In this document: piece by piece, positions 36,379-44,773 of the stretch | Layout: the number at the start of each line of letters is the position of its first letter | Numbering within the stretch: position 1 is the first letter of the stretch | Assembly: GCF_040409955.1 (NCBI RefSeq) | Contig: NZ_CP123384.1 | Span: 2,055,501-2,119,500, forward strand | Direction: 5' to 3' | DNA: 64,000 nt | From: Salipiger sp. H15 | GTDB lineage: Bacteria; Pseudomonadota; Alphaproteobacteria; Rhodobacterales; Rhodobacteraceae | The notes under the pieces: model-generated | What the model saw: the letters and a program-made list of their open reading frames with translations, nothing else | The model's database searches: none | Told to the model about the DNA's origin: nothing | Translations under genes and position numbers: made by a program

Positions 36379-36960
36379 TCAGCGGACCCCGACAGGTTTC
36401 GTGAAGAGGATCCACTCGCTCGCGTCGACGGCCCAGTCGCCCTTGACCACCGGGCGGCGGGCGATCTCCCGGTACCCCTTCGCCGCGTAGAGGCGCAGCG
36501 CCTCCTCGTGCGAATCCTCGGCGATCAGGCTGATGCTGTCGTGCCCCGCGGCGGCGGCGATGGTCTCGGCATGGGCGAGGAGCGCGCTGCCGAGGCCCTT
36601 GCCGCGAAATTCCTCGTAGGTGGCAAGGACGTTGAGGTACCACGAGCCGGGCGCCAGCGCCTCGAGCTCGAGCAGCGGCACGAAGATCGGCGGCGTGTCC
36701 GGGTCGATCGGGCCGGGCTCGGTCTCGGCGGCATAGCCGAGCAGGCAGGCCCCGACGGCGCCCTCCACCTCGGCGAGCCAGGCATTGCGATAGGAGAAGT
36801 TCCCCGTCTCGCGCGCCGCGCGCTCCTCTCCGTAGGCCCAGGGATCGCCCTCGGGGCCCACGGATTTTCGCCAGAAATGCAGCGGCAGGTCGTCCGCCGC
36901 CATGTTGATGAAGCGCACAAGATGCGCGGCATCCGATGCCTCGGCCCTGCGGATGTCCAT
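36379..36960 (-). CDS. GNAT-family N-acetyltransferase
   Basis: A 193-aa cytoplasmic acetyltransferase starting MDIRRAEASDAAHLVRFINM. The acetyl-CoA binding motif A is FRGKGLGSALL (R-G-K-G-x-G), preceded by the strand WYLNVLATYEE and followed by SISLIAEDSHEEALRLYAAKGY, the closing GNAT elements. The substrate, a small molecule or protein amine, cannot be told. The start at 36960 follows GGAACGGGGAACGAGC. Upstream in-frame codons to 37110 are not conserved-looking. It is divergent from the cupin gene. Confidence 0.85.
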   Translation of the reverse strand: MDIRRAEASDAAHLVRFINMAADDLPLHFWRKSVGPEGDPWAYGEERAARETGNFSYRNAWLAEVEGAVGACLLGYAAETEPGPIDPDTPPIFVPLLELEALAPGSWYLNVLATYEEFRGKGLGSALLAHAETIAAAAGHDSISLIAEDSHEEALRLYAAKGYREIARRPVVKGDWAVDASEWILFTKPVGVR

Positions 36961-37133
36961 GCTCGTTCCCCGTTCCAGATCGCGCCCGTCGCGCGCGCAA
37001 GTCATGGGCGATTTCGCGGTCGCTCGCCAGCCTCTTCGGTGATTGCGCACCCGCGCCCTTCGTCCGGCTTGCGCGGCGCCCACGGGCCGCCTACCAAGTG
37101 CGTGACCCAACGAGGCGCCTTGCGAGGACAGAC

Positions 37134-37487
37134 ATGAGCACCACGGTTTTCCGCTTTCCCGAACCGGGCCCCGAGCCCATCACCACCGATCTCGAGGGCT
37201 GGGTGAAGACCGAGGGGGAGCCCACCATGCGCTACTGGGTGCAGCACAGCTCGCTCGACGGCAGCATGATCTCGGGCACCTGGGAGGCGACGACCGGCAC
37301 CTGGCACGCGACCTACCAGTTCTACGAGTTCGTCCACCTGATCGAGGGCCGCATCACCATCACCCCCGACGGCGGCGCGCCGGTGACGCTGACCCCCGGC
37401 GACGCCTTCGTCGTCGAGCCGAGCTTCCGCGGCACCTGGACCATCGAGGAACCGGTGCGCAAGCACTTCGCCATCAAGCTGAAATAG
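37134..37487 (+). CDS. Single-domain cupin protein (DUF861-like)
   Basis: A 117-aa cupin. WEATTGTWHATYQFYEFVHL corresponds to the first cupin motif and GDAFVVEPSFRGTWTIEEP to the second. In DUF861 proteins the metal-binding His are often partly lost; here His occurs in TWHAT and EFVHLIEG. Some relatives are (S)-ureidoglycine aminohydrolase-like enzymes, others have no known activity. The ATG at 37134 follows GCGAGGACAG. It lies 84 bp before the amidohydrolase gene on the same strand and may be co-transcribed. Confidence 0.75.
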   Translation: MSTTVFRFPEPGPEPITTDLEGWVKTEGEPTMRYWVQHSSLDGSMISGTWEATTGTWHATYQFYEFVHLIEGRITITPDGGAPVTLTPGDAFVVEPSFRGTWTIEEPVRKHFAIKLK

Positions 37488-37571
37488 CCACGGACCCTGC
37501 CGCGGTGGCCCGCCCGGCCCCCTGACCGGGGCCGGGGGCGGCGCCGCGGCGGCCCCTCCCGGGATACGCCC

Positions 37572-39272
37572 ATGACGACCGCCGACCTGACGACCGCCGA
37601 CCTGATCCTGACCAATGCCCGCGTCCTGACCATGGACCCGGATCATCCGCGGGCCGAGGCCGTGGCGCTTTCCGGCGACCGCATCCTCGCCGTGGGCAGC
37701 GCCGCGGAGATCGCCGCGCTCGCCGGGCCGGACACGCGGATCCTCGACGCGGGCGGGCGCACGGTGCTGCCCGGCTTCTTCGAGGGGCACCTGCACGTCG
37801 GGCTCGGCGGCGCCGACCTCACGCACCTGCACATCGGCCATCTGCACGGGGCCGAGGCGGTCGGCGCGGCCTTCCGCGGCTTTGCCGGGGCGAACCCGGA
37901 CATGCCGCTGCTCATGGCGCAGGAGGCGCATTACGGCATCCTCGACAAACCCGCGACGCGCCACGACCTCGACGCGATGATCGCCGATCGGCCCATCGCG
38001 ATGATGTCGCCCGACCTGCACACGGTCTGGGCCAATACCGCCGCGCTCGAGGCCGCGGGGCTGCTGCACGGCGCCGAGATGCCGCATGGCCACGAGGTGG
38101 TCATGGGCGCGGACGGGCTCGCCACCGGCGAGTTGCGCGAGTTCGAGGCCTTCGGCCCGGTGATCGCCTTTGCCGGGGAGGGGCGCATCAACCTCGGCAT
38201 CGCCACCGGCGAGGAACCCGACCCTCGGCCCGGCGCGGCCGAGCGCGCCGCCGACAAGGCGCTCCTGCTGAAGGGCATGCTGCACTGCGCCGCCCATGGC
38301 GTGACCAGCCTCGTCAACATGGACGGCAACCGTTACACGCTCGAGCTGCTCGCCGAGATGCAGGCCGAGGGCGCGCTGCCGCTGCGGGTCAAGGTGCCGT
38401 TCCACTTCAAGCCGCACATGGATCTGGACGCGCTCGAGCGCGCCTCGGCCATGGCGGAGGATTTTGGCGATGACTGGATCAGCTCCGGCTTCGTCAAGAT
38501 GTTCATGGACGGGGTGATCGACAGCCGGACGGCCTACATGCTGCGGGATTACCCCGACCAGCCCGGCCACCGCTCCGAGCCGCTCTTCGCGCCGGAGCGC
38601 TTCGCCGAGATCGCCACCGAGATCGACCGGCGCGGCCTGCAGATCGCGGTCCATGCCATCGGCGACGGCGCGGTGCGGGCGGTGATCGACGGCTACGAGG
38701 CGGCCCGCGCCGCCAACGGGTCGCGCGACAGCCGCCACCGCATCGAGCATATCGAGTTGATCGACCCGGCCGACATTCCCCGGCTCGGCGCGTTTGGCAT
38801 CACCGCCAGCCTGCAGCCGCCGCACGCGCCGGGGGCGATGGACTTCCCGCTGCAGCCGACGCTGTCGCGGATCGGCGCGGCGCGCCTTGCCGATGCCTTC
38901 AACTGGCGCAGCCTTGCCGAGGCGGGCGCGCCCATCGCCTTCTCGAGCGACTGGCCGGTGGCCGACGTCTCGGTGCTGCGCGGCATCGCGGCGGCCCTGA
39001 CGCGCGCGCCCTTCGAGGGGGCCCGCGACGAGCGGCTCTCGCTGGCCGAGACGCTGCACGCCTACACGGCCGGCGGCGCCTGGGCCGCGCATCGCGACCA
39101 CGTGACGGGGACGCTGCGCCCCGGGCTCGCCGCCGACCTCGTGATGCTGGGCGGCGACATCGAGGCGACCGAGCCCGCGCGGATCGCCGACCTCGGCGTG
39201 GTCCTGACGATCTGCGGCGGCCGCGTCATCCACGATGCGGAGGCCGGGGCCGGAACCGCCGCCGCGTCCTAG
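37572..39272 (+). CDS. YtcJ-like amidohydrolase (amidohydrolase_3 family)
   Basis: A 566-aa metal-dependent hydrolase of the NfdA/LAF3/YtcJ type. It starts with the beta-sandwich ADLILTNARVLTMDPDHP; the metal site is PGFFEGHLHVG (HxH); later His occur in IAVHAIGDGAVRAVIDGYE and RHRIEHIELID, and the catalytic Asp in FSSDWPV. The N-terminal TTADL is duplicated. This family cleaves N-formyl or amide bonds of diverse compounds; the substrate is unknown. The last bases overlap the convergent ACT-domain gene through a shared CCTAGG. Confidence 0.88.
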   Translation: MTTADLTTADLILTNARVLTMDPDHPRAEAVALSGDRILAVGSAAEIAALAGPDTRILDAGGRTVLPGFFEGHLHVGLGGADLTHLHIGHLHGAEAVGAAFRGFAGANPDMPLLMAQEAHYGILDKPATRHDLDAMIADRPIAMMSPDLHTVWANTAALEAAGLLHGAEMPHGHEVVMGADGLATGELREFEAFGPVIAFAGEGRINLGIATGEEPDPRPGAAERAADKALLLKGMLHCAAHGVTSLVNMDGNRYTLELLAEMQAEGALPLRVKVPFHFKPHMDLDALERASAMAEDFGDDWISSGFVKMFMDGVIDSRTAYMLRDYPDQPGHRSEPLFAPERFAEIATEIDRRGLQIAVHAIGDGAVRAVIDGYEAARAANGSRDSRHRIEHIELIDPADIPRLGAFGITASLQPPHAPGAMDFPLQPTLSRIGAARLADAFNWRSLAEAGAPIAFSSDWPVADVSVLRGIAAALTRAPFEGARDERLSLAETLHAYTAGGAWAAHRDHVTGTLRPGLAADLVMLGGDIEATEPARIADLGVVLTICGGRVIHDAEAGAGTAAAS

Positions 39273-39703
39273 GCGCCGGATCCTTCCTGCAGGCCGGCCA
39301 GTACCCGCAGCGCCGCATCGCAGTGCTCCTCGGGCACGAAGACATGGTCGTGGTGACAGGCCGCGACCATGTTGCAGGGGATGCCCTGCGCCGCGAGCGC
39401 GCCCGACACCGCCGCCGTGAGCCCGACGCCCTCGAGCGAGGAATAGACGTTGAGCGTGATGCAGCACATCGGAACGATCTGCGGAACGGCCTGCGCCGGG
39501 CGATCCGCCAGAACCCGCTCCACGATCTCCAGCGGCAGGATCAGCGACAGCCCCTCGCGCTCGCGGAAGAGGCACAGCGCGTCCCGGATAAGCGCCTCGC
39601 CGAGGGCGGGGTCTTCGGTGCTGAAATAGGCGAAGCGCCCGGGCCTTTTCTCGGGCGACATGCCGGCAATCATCTCGGAGGCGGAGGCAACGACTTTCGG
39701 CAT
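39269..39703 (-). CDS. ACT-domain protein (DUF2241/COG3602)
   Basis: A 144-aa protein with an ACT-like regulatory fold. Landmarks are GRFAYFSTEDPA, then MCCITLNVYSSLEGVGLTAA, and the end NMVAACHHDHVFVPEEHCDA, which matches the C-terminal half of the COG3602 ACT proteins. It probably binds an amino acid or similar ligand; no catalytic domain is attached. The ATG at 39703 is preceded by GGAGACCCC. Convergent with and overlapping the amidohydrolase gene by four bases. Confidence 0.8.
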   Translation of the reverse strand: MPKVVASASEMIAGMSPEKRPGRFAYFSTEDPALGEALIRDALCLFREREGLSLILPLEIVERVLADRPAQAVPQIVPMCCITLNVYSSLEGVGLTAAVSGALAAQGIPCNMVAACHHDHVFVPEEHCDAALRVLAGLQEGSGA

Positions 39704-40114
39704 GGGGTCTCCTCGGGCGGCGTCACGTTGCGATGTGCTGATCTTCAGCGGAGCGGGCGCCACGCAGGGGCGTCCGCAGGCAGACCGAACCTTGGCAGCA
39801 TCGGCCCCGGAAACAAGCGCCTCGATGCAACCGGTCCGCCGTCTGGCCCTCGGAAGCGCCACGGAACCCTGTCGCACCGGCGCTCCGCCGGGCGGCGATC
39901 ATGTAAGCCAGAGTTTACCGCTTCGATCTTCATGCCTCGCGCCGCAGCCCCGCGATTCCGCCGGCAACAAACCGCCGAGCCTTTCGAAAAGGCAGTCCGG
40001 GCGCGTGATTTCCGTTCCAGATGACGTAGTTATGCCAAGAATGCCTGCTCAATGGGCAAGGATGAAAGCTGACCCAGCGGCCTGCTTCCAGGGTCGACCG
40101 CAAGGAGACAAGAC
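39704..40114. other. Intergenic region upstream of the 404-aa secreted protein gene
   Basis: 411 bp. The right end has AAGGAGA six bases before the ATG at 40115. A less GC-rich patch (about 40015-40060) may be the promoter, but no confident box pair was found. Short open frames here are not gene-like. Confidence 0.4.
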
Positions 40115-41329
40115 ATGCTGAAGTTTCTGAAAATTGGCGTTTCCACGCTTGTTCTGTCCACCTTCGTCGTGGCCCCGGTGGTCATGGTCGTGACCGCCGA
40201 TCACGCCTACGCGAAGAATGATGGCAACAACGGCAATGGCGGCGGCAACGGCGGCGGCAAGAGCAGCAGCAGCGATCGCGGCAACGGCGGCGGCAACGGC
40301 ATGTCGGCCTCGGCGCGGGACAATGCCGGGCAGGGCGGCAAGAGCCTCGGCCAGGGCATCAAGGGCGATGTCGCCAGCCTCGGGCGCAGCCTCAAGGCCG
40401 GGATCGGCGGCATCTTCGGCGAGCCGGCGAAGGGCAACTCCGCGACACGCCGCGCGACCGAGACGGGCGTCCGGGCGACCGGGACCGGCAGCCGCCGCGT
40501 CTCGCGCGCGCCCACCGAAGAGGCGCCGGTGACCTCGGTCCGTCCGCCCGAGCAGGTCGCCTCGCGGCTGAAGGGTCCGATGCATCCCAGCAACCTCGGC
40601 AAGCTCAACGGCGCGCTCAACTCCAGCCCGCGGGCGAAGGAGGCGCATATCGCCAACGGCAACTATGGCATCGGGGCAGGGCCTGTGGGGCTCGCGGCGG
40701 CGCTCGCCGTGGCCGATTACGACCTTGACCGGGCGCTGGCCTCGCGCGACGCGATCGTTGCGGCAGAGGACACGCTGGCGCTGGCCGAGGCCTTCGACCT
40801 CGTGGCGAACCGGCCCACCGAGGCAGAGATCGCCGACGCGCAGGACGTGCTCGCCGATCCCGAGGCGACCGACGAAGCGAAGGCGCTGGCGCAGGAGGTG
40901 CTCGACTACCCCGACACGAGCGCCGCGGAGGCGGTGATCGACGGGCAGGAGCAGCCCACCGAGGCCGAGCTGGCCGCGGCGCGCGAGGTGATCGACGCGG
41001 GCGTGACCACCGGGCCGGATTACGACACCGCCGCGCTGTCGGTGCTCGAGATCGAGGACGCGATCCTGTCGGGCACGGGCAGTGAGCTGACCGGGGAGGA
41101 GGCGGGCGCGCTTCTCGACGCCATCCGCGCCTCCAACCCGGACCCCGAGACCGTCGGCGCGGCGCTCGAACGCCAGGCGGCGCGGGGGACCGGGATCGGG
41201 GGCGAGGTCGAGCCCGAGGACGAGCTCGTGCCGGACGAGACCGAGGCGCCGGTGGTGATCATCGTCGACGACGCCGAGGCGCCCGCCCCCGACGAGGCCT
41301 CCGACGAGGACACCGTCGCCGGGCTCTGA
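40115..41329 (+). CDS. Secreted Gly/Asn/Ser-rich and acidic-helical protein of unknown function
   Basis: A 404-aa protein with a signal peptide (about 1-33, ending ADHAYA). Residues 34-75 are low-complexity Asn/Gly/Ser. A basic, Ser/Arg/Gly segment follows (to about 160). The second half is Ala/Asp/Glu-rich helix with internal repetition: RPTEAEIADAQDVLADPEAT and QPTEAELAAAREVIDAG share a pattern. The chain ends in an acidic tail. I do not recognise a family; the layout suggests an exported, partly disordered protein, possibly matrix- or surface-associated. It has a strong Shine-Dalgarno and an intrinsic terminator, so it is probably monocistronic and well expressed. Confidence 0.72.
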   Translation: MLKFLKIGVSTLVLSTFVVAPVVMVVTADHAYAKNDGNNGNGGGNGGGKSSSSDRGNGGGNGMSASARDNAGQGGKSLGQGIKGDVASLGRSLKAGIGGIFGEPAKGNSATRRATETGVRATGTGSRRVSRAPTEEAPVTSVRPPEQVASRLKGPMHPSNLGKLNGALNSSPRAKEAHIANGNYGIGAGPVGLAAALAVADYDLDRALASRDAIVAAEDTLALAEAFDLVANRPTEAEIADAQDVLADPEATDEAKALAQEVLDYPDTSAAEAVIDGQEQPTEAELAAAREVIDAGVTTGPDYDTAALSVLEIEDAILSGTGSELTGEEAGALLDAIRASNPDPETVGAALERQAARGTGIGGEVEPEDELVPDETEAPVVIIVDDAEAPAPDEASDEDTVAGL

Positions 41330-41374
41330 CCGGCACGGCGGCACCCCGGAGGCGTTGCCCTCGGAGAGACCAGC

Positions 41375-41404
41375 AAGGGCGCCCACCGGCGCCCTTTCTT
41401 TTTG
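41375..41404 (+). terminator. Intrinsic terminator
   Basis: Stem AAGGGCGCC/GGCGCCCTT (41375-41383/41388-41396), loop CACC, then TCTTTTT. A textbook rho-independent terminator 46 bp after the 404-aa protein gene. Confidence 0.85.
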
Positions 41405-41588
41405 CGCCGGTCGGTTTCCAATTGGGTTGGAATTTGGATCGTGTTTCGTTTTGGCTTTTAACGACCCTGCGCGTCGAATTGGCAGCCGCGCACCGGGCCC
41501 TGCCGGAATTGAATGGAGATTTGCGTCTCGACTGGAATGTGCAAACATCCCGGTATCTTGGCCTTCGCGCGCAGCGCGCTATTTGGGG

Positions 41589-42257
41589 ATGCGGCAGATT
41601 TCCAGAATTTATGTTCCGACCACAGGGTCCGAAGACTGGCGGCAATTCCTCGCGGATCCCGCGACGCAATGGCGACGCGGCTATTCCGCGATGGCCGCGG
41701 CTCTTTCCTGGGAGGCGGCCGGCGGCGCATTGCCCGGCGAGATTTCAATGCTCCTTGGCGGCAATGCCGAACTCCTCCTCGCCCTGCCGGAACACAAGGT
41801 CTCCCTGCCCGGCGGGGGGCGCGCGAGCCAGTGCGATGTCTTCGCGCTGGTCAGGGCTTCGGGGGAGACCGTCGCGCTCGCGGTCGAGGCCAAGGTCGAC
41901 GAGCCCTTCGGCCCGACGGTCGGCGCGTGGCTGGACGGGGCGAGCGCGGGCAGGCTCGGGCGGATGGCGTTCCTCTGCGAGTTGCTCGGCCTCGAAAATC
42001 CGCCGCCTGACCGGCTCCGCTACCAGCTGCTGCACCGGACCGCGGCGGCGGTCGTCGAGGCAGGGCGCTTCAAGACCGACCGGGCGGCGATGATCGTCCA
42101 GTCCTTCTCGCCCGAGCGCCGCTGGTTCGAGGATTTCGCCGCCTTCTGCGAGGCGCTGGGGCAGCCCGTGGACCCGTCCGGGGCCGCGCGCGTCACCCTT
42201 CCGTCGGGACTGCCGCTCCTGCTGGGCTGGGCGAGCGGATCGGAAGCCTTTCTCTAG
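41589..42257 (+). CDS. DUF6946-like protein with a PD-(D/E)XK-like motif
   Basis: A 222-aa protein from the ATG at 41589 (MRQISRIYVPTTGSEDWRQF). The stretch SQCDVFALVRASGETVALAV followed directly by EAKVDEPFG has an Asp, then E-x-K after a beta hairpin, which is the spacing of PD-(D/E)XK nuclease cores. Later regions (RLGRMAFLCELLGL, RYQLLHRTAAAVVEA) are helical. I associate it with the DUF6946 group; no biochemical function is known to me. About 200 bp before it (41400-41600) is clearly less GC-rich than the surroundings, suggesting transfer. Not part of an operon. Confidence 0.6.
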   Translation: MRQISRIYVPTTGSEDWRQFLADPATQWRRGYSAMAAALSWEAAGGALPGEISMLLGGNAELLLALPEHKVSLPGGGRASQCDVFALVRASGETVALAVEAKVDEPFGPTVGAWLDGASAGRLGRMAFLCELLGLENPPPDRLRYQLLHRTAAAVVEAGRFKTDRAAMIVQSFSPERRWFEDFAAFCEALGQPVDPSGAARVTLPSGLPLLLGWASGSEAFL

Positions 42258-42305
42258 CGCCTGCATCGCCGGGCAGAGCGGCTCCCCGTCCCGCGGGCCG
42301 CCGCC

Positions 42306-43160
42306 TCAGCCGTCGCGGTCCGGCGTCGCGAGGTCGTTGATCAGCAGCAGCTCTGCGGTGATGCAGATCCGGTTCTCGTGCGGCCGCAGCACGCCGCTCA
42401 TCGGCGCCCCGTCGAAGCCGACAGAGGCGGCGTTGAGGATGACGCTGTCTCCGGTCAGCCGCCCGCAGCGCAGCAGCACCTCGGTGGCGTAGCTCTCGAG
42501 CCAGCCGGCCTCGAAGCTGGTGTTGACGAGGCTGCCGATGCCCTCGATCCGCGCCCGGCCCAGCGTCTCGCCCGCCGCCACCAGCAGCGCGTGCGGATCC
42601 TCGTTCGGGCGCAGCGTGCAGAGAAGGGCGGGATGGCCCTCCGCCTCGATGCCGCAGGGCACCGGGGTGAAGAGATCGAAGCCGGTCTCGGGATCGGGCC
42701 GCACCTCGAGCGCGGCGCCCGTGAGGCCCCAGCCGGTGGCGACGGTCTCTTCCGCCAGCACCGAGTCCGGGGCCAGCAGGTGACCCATGCGCAGCGGCTC
42801 CTCCCCGGCGGACCAGAGCCCGTGGCAGTGCAGGAAGGGCGCGCCGTTCTTCGTGCCGAGATGCAGTCCGGCCTCGGAAAGCCGGGCGTGCTGCAGCCGG
42901 TGCGTCGCGCTGTACCAGGCGGCGCGCCCGTCGCCGGGGGCGGGGGCGGGGATGACGTAGTCGAGCCGCTCGAACGCCGCCCCCGCGAGCCGCAGGTAGC
43001 CGGCGCTGAACCCCGCCTCGGCAAAGCCCTGCACCACCGCCTGCTCGAAGCTGACGCCCGCCGCCAGCCGCAGCTGCACCGGCGCGGCGCGGCAGGGCCG
43101 GGCGGCAAAGCGCGCCTCGGCGCGCGGGCCGGGATGGCCGAGGCGCTGGATCGGGCTCAT
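42306..43160 (-). CDS. PCC-domain (DUF296) protein in a CoA-ligase operon
   Basis: A 284-aa protein with what looks like two PCC/DUF296-type halves. Diagnostic stretches are the FEQAVVQGFAEAGFSAGYLR opening, the aromatic strand WYSATHRLQHARL, GAPFLHCHGLWS with His residues that may bind metal, and MGHLLAPDSVLAEET. PCC domains occur in plant AT-hook proteins and in bacterial stand-alone proteins of unknown function. The gene is coupled to the upstream CoA ligase by an ATGA overlap, so it probably serves the same pathway, perhaps as an enzyme or ligand-binding trimer. Function unknown. Confidence 0.65.
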   Translation of the reverse strand: MSPIQRLGHPGPRAEARFAARPCRAAPVQLRLAAGVSFEQAVVQGFAEAGFSAGYLRLAGAAFERLDYVIPAPAPGDGRAAWYSATHRLQHARLSEAGLHLGTKNGAPFLHCHGLWSAGEEPLRMGHLLAPDSVLAEETVATGWGLTGAALEVRPDPETGFDLFTPVPCGIEAEGHPALLCTLRPNEDPHALLVAAGETLGRARIEGIGSLVNTSFEAGWLESYATEVLLRCGRLTGDSVILNAASVGFDGAPMSGVLRPHENRICITAELLLINDLATPDRDG

Positions 43161-44773
43161 CGCGCGGCGCTCTTTTCCGGCGCCTGCGGCACCGGCAGGT
43201 CGCCGCGCGCCAGAAGCTGCTCGCGGATCATCTTCTTGGTGATCTTGCCATAGGCGCTCTTCGGCATCTCGTCCCAGAAGACCACGTGGCGGGGCATCTT
43301 GTAGCGGGCGATCTTCGGCCCCAGCCAGTCGAGCAGCGCCTCGGGGGCCACGCCCCGGCCGCGTGCGACGCAGACGGCGACGCCGATCTCGCCCCAGACC
43401 GGGTCGGGCATACCGAGCACCGCGACCTCCGAGACCTCGGGGTGCAGCAGGATCTTCTCCTCGATCTCGCGAGGGTAGATGTTGGACCCGCCCGAGATGT
43501 ACATGTCCGAGGCGCGGCCCGTCAGGTAGACGAAGCCCTCGGCATCCATGTGGCCCAGATCGCCGGTCAGGAACCAGCCGTTCCGGAAGCTCTTGGCATT
43601 GGCCTCGGGGTTGTCGAAGTACCCGGCAAAGACGGCGGGGCCGATGACGGCGATCTCGCCGGTCCCGCCCGGCGCGACCTCGCGGCCCTCGGCGTCCTGG
43701 ATCTGCACCTGCATCCCTGTGCGGGCAAAGCCGCAGGAGCCGATGCGCATCGCGGCATCGTCCGCCGAGTGATGCGCGGGCGGCAGCACGGTGATGTTGC
43801 CGGTGACCTCGCCAAGGCCGAAATACTGCACCAGCTTCGGCCCCAGCACCTGAAGCGCGCGCACCTGGTCGGCGCGGTACATCGGCGCGCCCGCGTAGAT
43901 CATGTAACGCAGGCTCGAATGGTCGTGCTGGTGGACGGACGGGTGCTCGACCAGCAGCTTGACGATGGTCGGCACGGTGAAGAGGTTGCTGACCTTCCAC
44001 TTCGCCACCAGCCCCCAGATCTCGTCGGGGTCGAACTTGGCGCCAGCGGGCAGGATCGTCTTCACCCCGTGCGCCACCTGCGCCAGCTGGTGGATGCCCG
44101 CGCCGTGCGAGAGGGGCGCCACGACGATCGAGGCGTCCTCGGGCCCGGTGCCGGGCATCAGGTCGCAGAGGTGGTTGGTCACGACAAAGGCCATCTGGCC
44201 GTGCGTCAGCACCGCCGCCTTGGGCCGCCCGGTGGTGCCGGAGGTGAAGAAGAACCAGCAGGGATCGTCGCGGTGCACCTCGGCGGCGGCCGGGCGCTGT
44301 CCGAAGTGCTCGGCCACCAGCGCCTCGTAGCTCTCGCCCAGCCCTTCGCCGATGCCGACGGTGAAGCCGAGCCCGTCGCAGGCCGCCGCGTGTTCGGGGA
44401 ACTCGGTGCCGCAGAGCATGCCCTTGGCCTGCGAGCTCTGCGCGAGGAAGGCGATGTCCTCGGGCGACTGGCGGAAGTTGGCGGGCACCCAGACCGCGCC
44501 GATGCGCCAGCAGGCGAACATCGCCTCGAACATCTGGTTGTTGTTGGCCGACTGCACCAGCAGCCGGTCGCCCTTCTTCAGCCCGTACTTGCCGGAAAGC
44601 GCGGCGGCAAACGCGGCGGAGCGCGCCTCCATCTCTTCCCAGCTCCAGGTCTGCGCGCCCCAGACGAAACCCACGTCCCGCGGATGCCGCCGGGCGCTTT
44701 CGGTCAGGAAGTTCGCGAGGTTCATCACCCGCGTCGAGGCGGGGGGCAGGCCCCCCGAGAGGTCGATGGTCAT
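43157..44773 (-). CDS. AMP-dependent acyl-CoA synthetase (module 1)
   Basis: A 538-aa ANL-superfamily ligase that activates a carboxylate via an acyl-AMP. The P-loop is intact (FFFTSGTTGRPKAAVLTH), as are the adenine-binding YFGLGEVTGN, the hinge LTGDLGHMDAEGFVYLTGRA and the catalytic Lys near the end (PKSAYGKITKK). The closest overall build is medium/long-chain or feruloyl-type ligases; the substrate cannot be read from sequence. It overlaps the thiolase gene upstream and the PCC-domain gene downstream (ATGA at both ends), forming a tight operon behind the IclR regulator. Confidence 0.88.
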   Translation of the reverse strand: MTIDLSGGLPPASTRVMNLANFLTESARRHPRDVGFVWGAQTWSWEEMEARSAAFAAALSGKYGLKKGDRLLVQSANNNQMFEAMFACWRIGAVWVPANFRQSPEDIAFLAQSSQAKGMLCGTEFPEHAAACDGLGFTVGIGEGLGESYEALVAEHFGQRPAAAEVHRDDPCWFFFTSGTTGRPKAAVLTHGQMAFVVTNHLCDLMPGTGPEDASIVVAPLSHGAGIHQLAQVAHGVKTILPAGAKFDPDEIWGLVAKWKVSNLFTVPTIVKLLVEHPSVHQHDHSSLRYMIYAGAPMYRADQVRALQVLGPKLVQYFGLGEVTGNITVLPPAHHSADDAAMRIGSCGFARTGMQVQIQDAEGREVAPGGTGEIAVIGPAVFAGYFDNPEANAKSFRNGWFLTGDLGHMDAEGFVYLTGRASDMYISGGSNIYPREIEEKILLHPEVSEVAVLGMPDPVWGEIGVAVCVARGRGVAPEALLDWLGPKIARYKMPRHVVFWDEMPKSAYGKITKKMIREQLLARGDLPVPQAPEKSAAR

